Part shown: piece after piece, positions 33,699 through 45,245 of the stretch
How positions within the stretch are numbered: the first letter of the stretch is position 1
Layout of the letters: each line of letters opens with the position of its first letter
Assembly: GCA_041394245.1 (NCBI GenBank)
Contig: JAWKIR010000002.1
Span: forward strand, 1,240,001 to 1,304,000
Reading direction: 5' to 3'
DNA: 64,000 nt
DNA from: Acidimicrobiales bacterium
Lineage (GTDB): Bacteria > Actinomycetota > Acidimicrobiia > Acidimicrobiales > Aldehydirespiratoraceae
Program-made: the position numbers and the translations under genes
Notes under the pieces: model-generated
What the model saw: the letters and a program-made list of their open reading frames with translations, nothing else
What the model was told of the DNA's origin: nothing
Database searches by the model: none

Positions 33699-35405
33699 TC
33701 ATACTCGCAGCGGATCGACCTCGACCCGCAGCCGGGCCGCCGGCCGTGCGGTGGCGGCCAGCGCATCGAGGAGGGGTGCGTGCGTGTCGGCTCGCAGCAG
33801 CCAGCGATCATCGACCGGGCCCCGGACCCGGACACCGGCAGGCGTCCCGAACGACACGATGAACTCGCCGGCCCCGGCACCGGCGACGAGCGCCTGGGCG
33901 CCGTAGGGAGGTGTCCCGAGCGCTTGGCGGCGGTCTCGCTCCGCGACTGCCACGAGCGACGGGTCGGCCCGCACCACCGCCTGCACCACCTCGTGGTCCG
34001 GCTGACGGGTCTGCAGAACGAGTCGGCCACCAGCGGACCTCGGCCCGAGGAGCCGAGCGGCCCGGGCGAGGAGCGCCATCGCTTGCTCGGACGCCCGCTG
34101 GCGGGGAGCGAGCAGCTCCTGGTCGAGATCGAGGAAGACGACGACGTCGGCCCGGTCGACGCGATAGAGGACCGCCTCGGTGCCGATGACCACGCGGTTC
34201 GTGGGCGGATCGTCGTCGGCCCCCGTGATCTCGTCGACGGGCTCGCCGACCAGCGCCTCGAGCTCCTCACGGGCGCGAGTGACTCCGGCTCGCAGGTTTT
34301 TTAGCGTGGTCGAGCCGCAGTGGGCGCACACCACCGGACGAGACTCGGAGCGATCGACGGTCTCGAGGCGATCGTCCATGAGGATCATCGACTGCGTGCC
34401 GTCCTCGGAGCGCACCAGTTCGCCGCAGGTTGCGCACGCGAGCAGTCGGGAACGTCCCTTTCGGTTGAGCACGCAGACCACCCGGCCCGACGACAGGCGT
34501 TCGCTGAGTCGCTCCGCGAAGAGTCCGGCCCGCACCGGGTCGTCGTCGCGGCGGTCCAGGACATCGACGATCGGCCAACCCTCGCGCTCGGCGGTACGGC
34601 TCGGCCGCAGCAGCCGACCCGCCCGCAGGGCCTCGAGCGTCGGGGTCGGCGAGGCCAACACCGCCGGGACTTCGCGGCGGCGAGCCCGCTCGAGGACGAC
34701 GTCACGGGCGTGCCAGGTCGGCGTCCGTTCCTCCTGGAGCGACTCGTCGTGCTCGTCGATGACGACGACCGCAGCCAGATGGGGCATCGGCATCCACGCC
34801 GCGGATCGGGTCCCGACGACGGTTGCGCCCGCGGCAGCGGTCGCCCATTCGTCGGGTCCGAGCGCAACGGTCACCCCGGCGCGGCGCAGGGCGATCGCGA
34901 GATGACGGGCGCGCACGATGTCGGCGACGAGCACGAGGGCGTCACCCCGGCGACAGGCGGCGAGGGCCAGCGAGACGCCGTCGTCGGCCGGTGGCGTGCG
35001 AACGACCGACACACCTTCCGTGAACGCGTCGTCGAACACGTCGGACGGGCCGGCCGGCACGGCCGATCGGGGCCGCGCCGTCGGCACACCCGCGACCATC
35101 CGCGGCGGCGAAGCCGCCCGCAGGAATGGCACCCGCCGCCCGGCCCAGCGCCATGCGGCCCACGAAGTGAGATCGAGGATCTCCTCGTCGGGTCCGACGC
35201 CGCTCAACTTCCGGAGTTCGGAGTAGCGCACGCCATCGATCGGCTCGACGTCGAGCGCCGTGATCCATCCTGCGACCCGGCGACCGGCCAGGTCGACCCG
35301 GACCATCGACCCGATGGCGACTCGGGCGGCTCGGCCGTCGGCCTCCCACACCGCCGGGACGACATAGTCGAACTCCCGATCGATGGCCGCCACATCGGGG
35401 AGCAC
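33699..35405 (-). CDS. priA: Primosomal protein N' (PriA), helicase motifs degenerate
   Basis: Replication-restart factor family. The N-terminal DNA-binding domain (VLPDVAAIDREFDYVVPAVW) and Walker B (VVVIDEHDESLQE) are present, but the Walker A position reads PADDGVSLALAA without GKT, and of the zinc sites only CATCGE and CAHCGS remain. Actinobacterial PriA is usually such a helicase-deficient form. The GTG at 35405 gives 568 residues but would cut into the conserved first strand. The frame is open and coding-like up to a CTG at 35528, which overlaps the metK stop as CTGA and would give 609 residues. Confidence 0.88.
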   Translation of the reverse strand: MLPDVAAIDREFDYVVPAVWEADGRAARVAIGSMVRVDLAGRRVAGWITALDVEPIDGVRYSELRKLSGVGPDEEILDLTSWAAWRWAGRRVPFLRAASPPRMVAGVPTARPRSAVPAGPSDVFDDAFTEGVSVVRTPPADDGVSLALAACRRGDALVLVADIVRARHLAIALRRAGVTVALGPDEWATAAAGATVVGTRSAAWMPMPHLAAVVVIDEHDESLQEERTPTWHARDVVLERARRREVPAVLASPTPTLEALRAGRLLRPSRTAEREGWPIVDVLDRRDDDPVRAGLFAERLSERLSSGRVVCVLNRKGRSRLLACATCGELVRSEDGTQSMILMDDRLETVDRSESRPVVCAHCGSTTLKNLRAGVTRAREELEALVGEPVDEITGADDDPPTNRVVIGTEAVLYRVDRADVVVFLDLDQELLAPRQRASEQAMALLARAARLLGPRSAGGRLVLQTRQPDHEVVQAVVRADPSLVAVAERDRRQALGTPPYGAQALVAGAGAGEFIVSFGTPAGVRVRGPVDDRWLLRADTHAPLLDALAATARPAARLRVEVDPLRV

Positions 35406-35408
35406 GCG

Positions 35409-35436
35409 GACGACCCGCCCTGCAGGGCGGGTCGTC
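35409..35436. repeat. Perfect 28-bp palindrome near the priA start
   Basis: Fully self-complementary sequence centred on TGCA, with each half reading GACGACCCGCCC toward the centre. It lies 4 bases upstream of the GTG proposed for priA. If priA starts at the upstream CTG, it is coding. It could form a strong intra-operon hairpin between metK and priA, or be a protein-binding site. Confidence 0.9.
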
Positions 35437-35524
35437 GCGGCGTTCGGTTGCGGCTCGGGCTCGGCGGGCTCGAACTCACCGAGTTCGAAGAGGCCGCGGG
35501 CCGCCGTTTCGGGGTCGGTCGGGG

Positions 35525-36727
35525 TCAGAGCCCCAGCGCCGACTTGAGGTCGTCGACCCGGTTGGTCTGCTCCCAGGGGAACAGCCCGCCGTCGGTCGAA
35601 CGACCGAAGTGCCCGTAGGCCGCAGTCGGCTTGTAGATCGGTCGACGGAGGTCGAGGTCACGCATGATGGCGCCCGGACGGAGGTCGAACACCTCGTCGA
35701 CGGCCTTCTCGATCGCAGCCCGGTCGACCTTCTCGGTCCCGAAGGTTTCGACGAGCACCGACATCGGACGGGCCATCCCGATCGCGTACGCGACCTGGAT
35801 CTCACAGCGGCTCGCGGCGCCCGAAGCGACCACGTTCTTCGCAACCCAGCGGGTGGCGTACGCGGCCGAGCGGTCGACCTTCGACGGGTCCTTGCCGGAG
35901 AAGGCGCCGCCACCATGACGGGCCATACCGCCATAGGTGTCGACGATGATCTTGCGGCCGGTGAGCCCGGCGTCTCCCACCGGACCACCGATCACGAAGC
36001 GACCGGTCGGGTTGACGTGGACCTCGTAGTCGTCGTCGGCGAACTGCTCGGGGATCACCGGGCGGATCACGTGTTCGATCAGGTCGGGGCGGATCATCGT
36101 GTCGCGGTCGACACCGTCGTTGTGCTGCGTCGACACGAGCACCGTCTTCAGCCGCACCGGGACGTTGTCCTCGTACTCGAACGTGACCTGGGTCTTGGCA
36201 TCGGGGCGGAGGTAGGGAATCGTCCCTGCCTTACGGACCTCGGCGTGGCGTTCGGCCATGCGGTGCGCGACATGGATCGGCAGCGGCATGAGCACGTCGG
36301 TCTCGTCGCTCGCGTAGCCGAACATCATCCCTTGGTCGCCCGCGCCCTGCTTGTCGAGCTCGTCCTGCTCGCCGGCGACGCCCGAACGGACCTCCTCCGA
36401 CGCGGTGACACCCTGGCTGATGTCGGGGGACTGCTCGTCGATCGCGATCATCACGCCACAGGTGTTGCCGTCGTAGCCGAACGACTCACGGTCGTAGCCG
36501 ATGTCGTTGATGGTCTGACGCACCGTGCCGGGGATGTCGACATAGGCCTCGGTGGTGATCTCGCCGGCAACGATGGCGAGACCGGTGGTGACCATGGTTT
36601 CGCACGCCACCCGCGACATCGGGTCCTGCGCCAGCATGGCGTCGAGAATCGCATCCGAGATCTGGTCGGCCATCTTGTCGGGATGGCCCTCGGAAACGCT
36701 CTCCGAAGTGAAGGTCCAGCGGGTCAC
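35525..36727 (-). CDS. metK: S-adenosylmethionine synthase
   Basis: Makes SAM from methionine and ATP. 400 residues with FTSESVSEGHPDKMADQISD, GAGDQGMMFGYASDE and GGGAFSGKDPSKVDRSAAYA, all diagnostic for MetK. The GTG start overlaps the coaBC stop by 4 bases. The SAM it makes feeds the methyltransferases in this window. After its stop comes 119 bases up to the conventional priA start. Confidence 0.97.
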   Translation of the reverse strand: MTRWTFTSESVSEGHPDKMADQISDAILDAMLAQDPMSRVACETMVTTGLAIVAGEITTEAYVDIPGTVRQTINDIGYDRESFGYDGNTCGVMIAIDEQSPDISQGVTASEEVRSGVAGEQDELDKQGAGDQGMMFGYASDETDVLMPLPIHVAHRMAERHAEVRKAGTIPYLRPDAKTQVTFEYEDNVPVRLKTVLVSTQHNDGVDRDTMIRPDLIEHVIRPVIPEQFADDDYEVHVNPTGRFVIGGPVGDAGLTGRKIIVDTYGGMARHGGGAFSGKDPSKVDRSAAYATRWVAKNVVASGAASRCEIQVAYAIGMARPMSVLVETFGTEKVDRAAIEKAVDEVFDLRPGAIMRDLDLRRPIYKPTAAYGHFGRSTDGGLFPWEQTNRVDDLKSALGL

Positions 36728-37944
36728 ACTTGCTCCTGATTGGTGGGATCTGATTCGAGACGGGCACGGGCCGCGTCGAGCACGGCGCGAGCAACGTCGC
36801 GCTTGTCGGACAGTGGTACATGATGCCGTGCGCCGTCCGCCATGAGCACAATGACCTCATTCGTCTCGTGCTCGAAGCCCACTCCGGGCTTGGAAACGTC
36901 GTTGGCGACGATCATGTCGAGGTTCTTGCGGCGCAGCTTGCTGTCGGCATTGTCGATCACATCGCTGGTCTCGGCGGCAAAACCCACGAGAACCTGGCCC
37001 GAGGGCTTGCGTGCACCCAGCCCGGCGAGGATGTCGACGGTCGGCACCAGCTCGACCTCGGGCGCGCCGTCGTGCTTCTTCAGCTTGCCGTCGGCCGGCG
37101 ACGAGGGCCGGAAGTCGGCCACCGCCGCAGCCATGACGACGATCTCCGCGTCCGGCGCCTCGAGATCGCATGCCGCCGCCATCTCGGCGGCCGTTTCGAC
37201 CGGAATGACCCGTACGCCGCTCGGAGCGCTCCCGGGCCTGGTGGTCACCAGCACGACCTCGGCGCCGCGAGCGGCGGCTTCGGCCGCGACGGCATGTCCC
37301 TGCTTGCCGGAGGACCGGTTGCCGACATAGCGAACCGCATCGATCGGCTCCCGGGTGCCGCCGGCCGTGACGAGCACCCGGCGAGCGACGAGATCGCCGG
37401 GAACGAGCGCACGCTCGGCCGCCGCGACGATCGTCTCGAGCGAGGCCAGACGACCGTGCCCGATGTCGCCACCGGCCAGCCGGCCGGACTCGGGCGGCAC
37501 GATCAGCACACCCCGGGCTTCGAGCACCTGGAGATTCTCCTGCACCGATGCCTGCTCCCACATCTCGGTGTGCATCGCCGGACAGACCATCACCGGCGCC
37601 CGCGTGGCCAGGATCGTCGCCATCAACAGGTCGGCGCTGCGACCGGTCCGGATGTCGGAGATGATCCGTGCGGTTGCCGGGCAGACCAGGACGAGGTCGG
37701 CCCGCTGACCCAGCACCGTGTGCGGGATCGGCGTCTCGGGATCGTGGAATAGCGACGTCCGGGCCGGCTCACTCGCGAGTGCAGAGAACGTGGTGGCGCC
37801 CACCATCTCGAGCGCGCCGTCGGTGAGAATCGGCGAGACGTGGGCGCCGGCATCGACGAGTCGCCGACAGACCTCGACGGCCTTGTAGGCCGCGATGCCA
37901 CCGGTGACGCCCAGTACGACGCGCCGACCGGAGAGGGAGCCCAT
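36724..37944 (-). CDS. coaBC: Bifunctional phosphopantothenoylcysteine decarboxylase/synthetase
   Basis: Coenzyme A synthesis, 406 residues. The N-terminal flavin decarboxylase (CoaC) has VVLGVTGGIAAYKAVEVCRR and APVMVCPAMHTEMWE; the C-terminal synthetase (CoaB) has VLVTAGGTREPIDAVRYVGN, NRSSGKQGHA and VMAAAVADFRPS. Both are full length. The ATG at 37944 lies 14 bases after rpoZ. Confidence 0.96.
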   Translation of the reverse strand: MGSLSGRRVVLGVTGGIAAYKAVEVCRRLVDAGAHVSPILTDGALEMVGATTFSALASEPARTSLFHDPETPIPHTVLGQRADLVLVCPATARIISDIRTGRSADLLMATILATRAPVMVCPAMHTEMWEQASVQENLQVLEARGVLIVPPESGRLAGGDIGHGRLASLETIVAAAERALVPGDLVARRVLVTAGGTREPIDAVRYVGNRSSGKQGHAVAAEAAARGAEVVLVTTRPGSAPSGVRVIPVETAAEMAAACDLEAPDAEIVVMAAAVADFRPSSPADGKLKKHDGAPEVELVPTVDILAGLGARKPSGQVLVGFAAETSDVIDNADSKLRRKNLDMIVANDVSKPGVGFEHETNEVIVLMADGARHHVPLSDKRDVARAVLDAARARLESDPTNQEQV

Positions 37945-37958
37945 GGCCAGAGGGTGGC

Positions 37959-38288
37959 TCAGGCGCTGTCGTCGTCGCCCACGGCGGCGGCGGCTTCGGC
38001 TTCGGCGATCGCGAGGGCGGCAGCAGCGGCTTCGGCTTCGGGATCGATCTTGATCGCTTCGATCTTGTCGGCCGCGATCTCCTCGAATGCGATCGACAGC
38101 GGCTTGCTCGCCGTCGAGGTCACCTGCGGCGGCACCAGCGAACCGATTCCCTGGCCGAGCTGGCCGACATAGTTCGTGATTTCGCGGCTGCGCATGGCCG
38201 ACAACGTGACGAGGCTGAACTTGGAACCGGTCTCCTCGAGAAGCGACTCGATCGCCGGGTTCATCATCGTGTCGTAGCCGTGGGCCAT
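37959..38288 (-). CDS. rpoZ: RNA polymerase omega subunit
   Basis: 109 residues. MMNPAIESLLEETGSKFSLV and SAMRSREITNYVGQLGQGIG are typical of omega, as is PLSIAFEEIAADKI. An Ala/Glu-rich tail (about residues 80-109) is lineage specific. The ATG at 38288 follows a GGAG site. Placement between gmk and coaBC is standard for actinobacteria. Its leader carries a hairpin and a possible -10 element. Confidence 0.95.
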   Translation of the reverse strand: MAHGYDTMMNPAIESLLEETGSKFSLVTLSAMRSREITNYVGQLGQGIGSLVPPQVTSTASKPLSIAFEEIAADKIEAIKIDPEAEAAAAALAIAEAEAAAAVGDDDSA

Positions 38289-38309
38289 GGGATTCTCCGA
38301 AGGTCTCAC

Positions 38310-38329
38310 GCTCCACAGCACAGTGGAGC
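38310..38329. promoter_or_regulatory. Hairpin in the rpoZ leader
   Basis: GCTCCAC and GTGGAGC form a 7-bp perfect stem around six bases, 21 bases before the rpoZ ATG. TAGCAT on the minus strand at 38339-38344, overlapping the gmk stop, could be a -10 element for rpoZ with this hairpin in its leader. Confidence 0.45.
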
Positions 38330-38341
38330 CGGCTGACAATG

Positions 38342-38911
38342 CTAGCAGTCGTCCACGCCGGCGCGGCGCGAGACGATGAGCGCCTCCACCTCGTCGACGG
38401 CCCGTTCGAGATCGTCGTTGACCACCATCGCGCTGCCGAGCCGTCGAGCCACCGCCACTTCCTCCTCCGCCTTCGCCAGGCGGGCCCGCACCTTGTCGTC
38501 GGGATCGCCCCGTCCCCGAAGTCGCTCCTCCTGGTGGGCCCGACTGGGCGCATCGATGAAGATGAGCAGGGCGTCCGGGACCCGCTGCTGGATCTGCTCG
38601 GCACCGTAGACGTCGATCTCGAACACGACGTCGTGTCCGGCCGGCGGGTCGGGTACCGGCGTGCCCTGGAGGTAGTCGAGGAACTCGACCCACTCGAGGA
38701 ACCCGTCGTTCGCGACATGGTCGAGGAACATCTCGCGGTTCGTGAAGTGGTACGCCTCCATGTGCTCGCCCGGCCGTCTCGCCCGTGTCGTCCAGCTCCG
38801 GCTGAGCCACAGTCGCGGATCGCGATCGAGCAGGCGCGCGACGATCGTCCCCTTGCCGACCCCACCGGGGCCGGAGATGACGATGATCAGGCGGTCGTCG
38901 AGCTCGGACAC
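38342..38911 (-). CDS. gmk: Guanylate kinase
   Basis: Phosphorylates GMP to GDP. 189 residues with the P-loop SGPGGVGKGT (residues 13-22), WTTRARRPGEHMEAYHFTNR (GMP-binding region) and FLEWVEFLDYLQGTPV. The GTG start lies directly after the mihF stop. mihF-gmk-rpoZ is a conserved actinobacterial cassette. Confidence 0.95.
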   Translation of the reverse strand: MSELDDRLIIVISGPGGVGKGTIVARLLDRDPRLWLSRSWTTRARRPGEHMEAYHFTNREMFLDHVANDGFLEWVEFLDYLQGTPVPDPPAGHDVVFEIDVYGAEQIQQRVPDALLIFIDAPSRAHQEERLRGRGDPDDKVRARLAKAEEEVAVARRLGSAMVVNDDLERAVDEVEALIVSRRAGVDDC

Positions 38912-39226
38912 TCAGCCGAGCGTTGCCAGCAGCTCGCTGCGCTGGTTGTCGCCCAGACCACGGAGGCGGCGGTTCTCGGCGATGCCGATCTCTTCCATCG
39001 TGCGCCGCGCCTTCACCTTGCCGAGGCCGGGCAAGGACTCGAGCACTGCGAGCACCTTGGTCTTGCCGATGACCTCGTCGGTCTCGGCTTGGTCGAGCAG
39101 TTCCCGCAGCGACAGCGACCCCATCTTCAGGCGTTGCTTCAGCTCAGCACGCACCCGACGCGCTTCGGCGGCCTTGACCAGCGCGGCGGCACGGGCCTCG
39201 TCGGACAGGACGGGTGGCTTCGACAT
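38912..39226 (-). CDS. mihF: Integration host factor, actinobacterial type
   Basis: DNA-binding nucleoid protein of 104 residues, unrelated to HU/IHF of proteobacteria. ARAAALVKAAEARRVRAELK, LLDQAETDEVIGKTKVLAVL and the helix-two-turn-helix LPGLGKVKARRTMEEIGIAE are typical, as is ENRRLRGLG. The family is restricted to actinobacteria and so supports the taxonomic call. TAGTGT lies 6 bases before the ATG. Confidence 0.95.
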   Translation of the reverse strand: MSKPPVLSDEARAAALVKAAEARRVRAELKQRLKMGSLSLRELLDQAETDEVIGKTKVLAVLESLPGLGKVKARRTMEEIGIAENRRLRGLGDNQRSELLATLG

Positions 39227-39232
39227 GCCGCG

Positions 39233-39238
39233 ACACTA
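39233..39238 (-). promoter_or_regulatory. -10 element for leaderless mihF
   Basis: TAGTGT on the minus strand, 6 bases before the mihF ATG, in the 26-base gap after pyrF. It would let mihF-gmk-rpoZ and later genes be expressed independently of PyrR control. Confidence 0.5.
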
Positions 39239-39252
39239 GCTGACCTGGCGTG

Positions 39253-39963
39253 TCAGGCGCCGGAACCCGCAGCGATGAGCTCATGGACCCGGGTGGCGGC
39301 CGCGACCGGATCGTCGGCTCGCGTGACGGATCGACCGATCACCAAGAGATCGGCCCCGGCCGCGATCGCCTCGTCGGGCGACGCGGGACGGGCCTGGTCG
39401 TCGACACTGTCACCCGGTAGCCGGATACCGGGGACGACCCGTGTCATCCGGGGGGCATAGTGGTGGGCCTGCTCCAGGTCCGCCGCGGCGCAGACGATGC
39501 CACGACAACCCGCCTCGGCGGCCACCATGACCCGCTTGGGCATGATGTGTTCGGGGGCGTCGGCATCGCTGGTCAGCACCGTGATGGCGAGCGACGTGGG
39601 TTGGACGAGACCCGCGTTGCGGGCACCTTCCTCGAGCCCCTGGACACCGGCCTGCAACATCTCGACGCCGCCGTGGGCGTGCATGGTCAGGTACTCGACG
39701 CCGAGGGCGCCGAGTACCCGGGCCGACTTCCCGACGGTGGTCGGGATGTCGTGGAGCTTGAGGTCGAGGAACACCCGATAGCCCAGATCGGCGATCGCCC
39801 CGATCGCTTCGGGCCCGGCCGCGCTGTAGAGCTCGAGCCCGATCTTGGCCACACCGAAGTAGTCGTTGAGCTGGCGACCGATTCTGATCGCGACGACCAG
39901 GTCGTCGACGTCGAGCGCCAGGGCGAGCTTGCTGCGGATGTCGGCGTCGATTGCGTCAGCCAT
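39253..39963 (-). CDS. pyrF: Orotidine 5'-phosphate decarboxylase
   Basis: Final step to UMP, 236 residues. LALALDVDDLVVAIRI, the catalytic DLKLHDIPTTV and VVPGIRLPGDSVDDQARPAS place it in the compact E. coli-like group, not the longer mycobacterial-type group. The frame overlaps the pyrD 3' end by 8 bases. Confidence 0.95.
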   Translation of the reverse strand: MADAIDADIRSKLALALDVDDLVVAIRIGRQLNDYFGVAKIGLELYSAAGPEAIGAIADLGYRVFLDLKLHDIPTTVGKSARVLGALGVEYLTMHAHGGVEMLQAGVQGLEEGARNAGLVQPTSLAITVLTSDADAPEHIMPKRVMVAAEAGCRGIVCAAADLEQAHHYAPRMTRVVPGIRLPGDSVDDQARPASPDEAIAAGADLLVIGRSVTRADDPVAAATRVHELIAAGSGA

Positions 39964-40866
39964 GAGCTGCTCCGATCAGTTCGGCGATGTCGACCACTCC
40001 GTGCTGGTCGCACCAGTTCGAGAATTCCTTGAGGATCCGCCGAGGGGCCCGTGGATCCGCGAACGTTGCAGTGCCCACTTCAACCGCCGAGGCCCCGGCG
40101 AGCAGGAACTCTACGACATCGGTCCCGTCGGCTGCGCCACCCACGCCGACGATGGGGAGATCGGGCGCGGCCTCGTGCACGTCGTAGACGGCGCGGATCG
40201 CGACGGGATGCATCGCCGATCCGCTCAGCCCGCCCTTCTTCGCGCCGAGGACGGGACGGCGGAGCTCGGTGTCGATGACCATCCCGAGCAAGGTGTTGGT
40301 GAGCACGACGGCCTCCGCGCCGGCTTCGTGTGCGGCGATCGCGATCTCCGGCAGGTCGGCGGCGTTCGGGCTGAGCTTCGCCCAGCGCGGACGACCGCAC
40401 CCGGCGGTGGCGGCGATGGCCTCACGCGTCGACGCCGCCGAGTGGGCGAACATCTTGCTGCGATCCTCGAGGTTCGGACACGACACGTTGACCTCGACGG
40501 CCACCACCTCGGGCGGCGCCCCGGCGAGCGCAGCGGCGGCTTCTCGATAGTCGTCGATCGAGTTGCCCCAGATGCTGGCGACCACGGTCGCACCGGTCGC
40601 GACGAGATCGGGCAGCTCGTGCTCGAGCCAATGGGGAATGCCCTTGCCCTGCAACCCGACACTGTTGATCATCCCGGCCGCGGTCGGATGCACGCGTGGC
40701 GCCGGATTGCCGGCCCACTCCCCCGCCTTCATGGACTTCACGACGACCGCACCGAGCGTCGCCGGCTGCATGTAGCGGGCGAACTCGGCGCCGTGGCCGG
40801 CCGTCCCCGATGCGGTGAGCACCGGAGCCCGCAACCGGACCGAACCGATCGTGGTGGCCAGGTCGG

Positions 40867-40870
<4 letters not shown>
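39956..40870 (-). CDS. pyrD: Dihydroorotate dehydrogenase, class 1B type
   Basis: Oxidises dihydroorotate to orotate. 304 residues: LTASGTAGHGAEFARYM, MINSVGLQGKGIPHW, VNVSCPNLEDRSKMF with Cys as catalytic base, and GVGGAADGTDVVEFLLAGAS. The Cys marks a class 1 enzyme, and the sequence resembles class 1B, which normally works with the FeS/FAD subunit PyrK. No pyrK lies in the operon or window. The GTG start overlaps the carB stop by 4 bases. Confidence 0.93.
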
Positions 40871-44162
<3,292 letters not shown>

Positions 44163-44163
<1 letters not shown>

Positions 44164-45245
44164 CAGGCTTCTCCGTTGGCATCCATGAGGGCGGCGAACT
44201 CGTCGAAGAGGTACCGGCTGTCGTGCGGGCCGGGTCCCGCTTCGGGGTGGTACTGCACACTGAAGACCGGCAACTCGTTGTGGACGAGACCTTCGAGGGC
44301 GCCGTCGTTGAGGCACACGTGCGTCTCGGTGACGTTCGGGACCGATCCCATCTCGACCGCGAAATTGTGGTTCTGGCTCGTGATCTCGACCTTGCCGGTT
44401 CGGACGTCCTGCACCGGCACGTTGCCGCCGTGGTGGCCGAACTTCATCTTGAACGTCCTGCCGCCCAGCGCGAGGGAGAGCACCTGGTGGCCGAGACAGA
44501 TCCCGAAGATCGGCACCCTCCCGATCAGGTGCGGCAGTTCTGTCACGATGCTGCCGGCCTCCTCGGGATCGCCCGGGCCGTTCGACAGGAACACCCCGTC
44601 GGGTTCCATCGCGAGCACGTCTGCCGCGCTGGTGTCGGCCGGCACCACCGTCACGGTCGCCAGCTCGCCGAGATGGCGCAGCATCGTCGCCTTCACGCCG
44701 AGGTCGTAGGCGACGACCCTGCGCGGTCCGTTGCCCACCGTGTAGGAGGCGGCGGTCGTGACCTGGCTCACGAGATCGATTCCCGCGGTGCCGGGATCAG
44801 CCTGGGCGGCGGCGCGCAGCGCGGCTGCATCGGCGGTCCCGAAGGCTCCCGGCATGGCGCCGCTGTCGCGGATGTGGCGGGTCAGCCGCCGGGTGTCGAT
44901 CCCGGCGATGCCGGCGATGCCGTTGCGGCGCAGGAACGAGTCGAGGTCGCCCTCGGCTCGCCAGTTGCTGTGGCGGCGGGCCAGATCGCGGATGATCACC
45001 CCCCGGCAATGCGGGCGACCGGCCTCGTCATCGGTCGCGTTGACGCCGTAGTTGCCGATGTGGGGATAGGTGAAGGTGATGATCTGTCCGGCATAGGACG
45101 GATCGGTGATCACCTCCTGGTAGCCCGACAGCACCGTGTTGAAGACGACCTCACCCGACGCGATCCCGTCGACCGGGTCGGCACCGATGCCTTCGCCCTC
45201 GAAGACTTCACCGTCGGCGAGGACGAGTTGGTACTCACGAATCAT
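44163..45245 (-). CDS. carA: Carbamoyl-phosphate synthase small subunit
   Basis: Glutamine amidotransferase subunit, 360 residues: GEVVFNTVLSGYQEVITDPS, GIAGIDTRRLTRHIRDSGAM, and the class I GATase triad with the nucleophile Cys in FGICLGHQVLSLALGG and the His/Glu in FSVQYHPEAGPGPHD. The ATG overlaps the pyrC stop by 4 bases. It is inside the PyrR-controlled operon rather than the arg operon. Confidence 0.97.
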
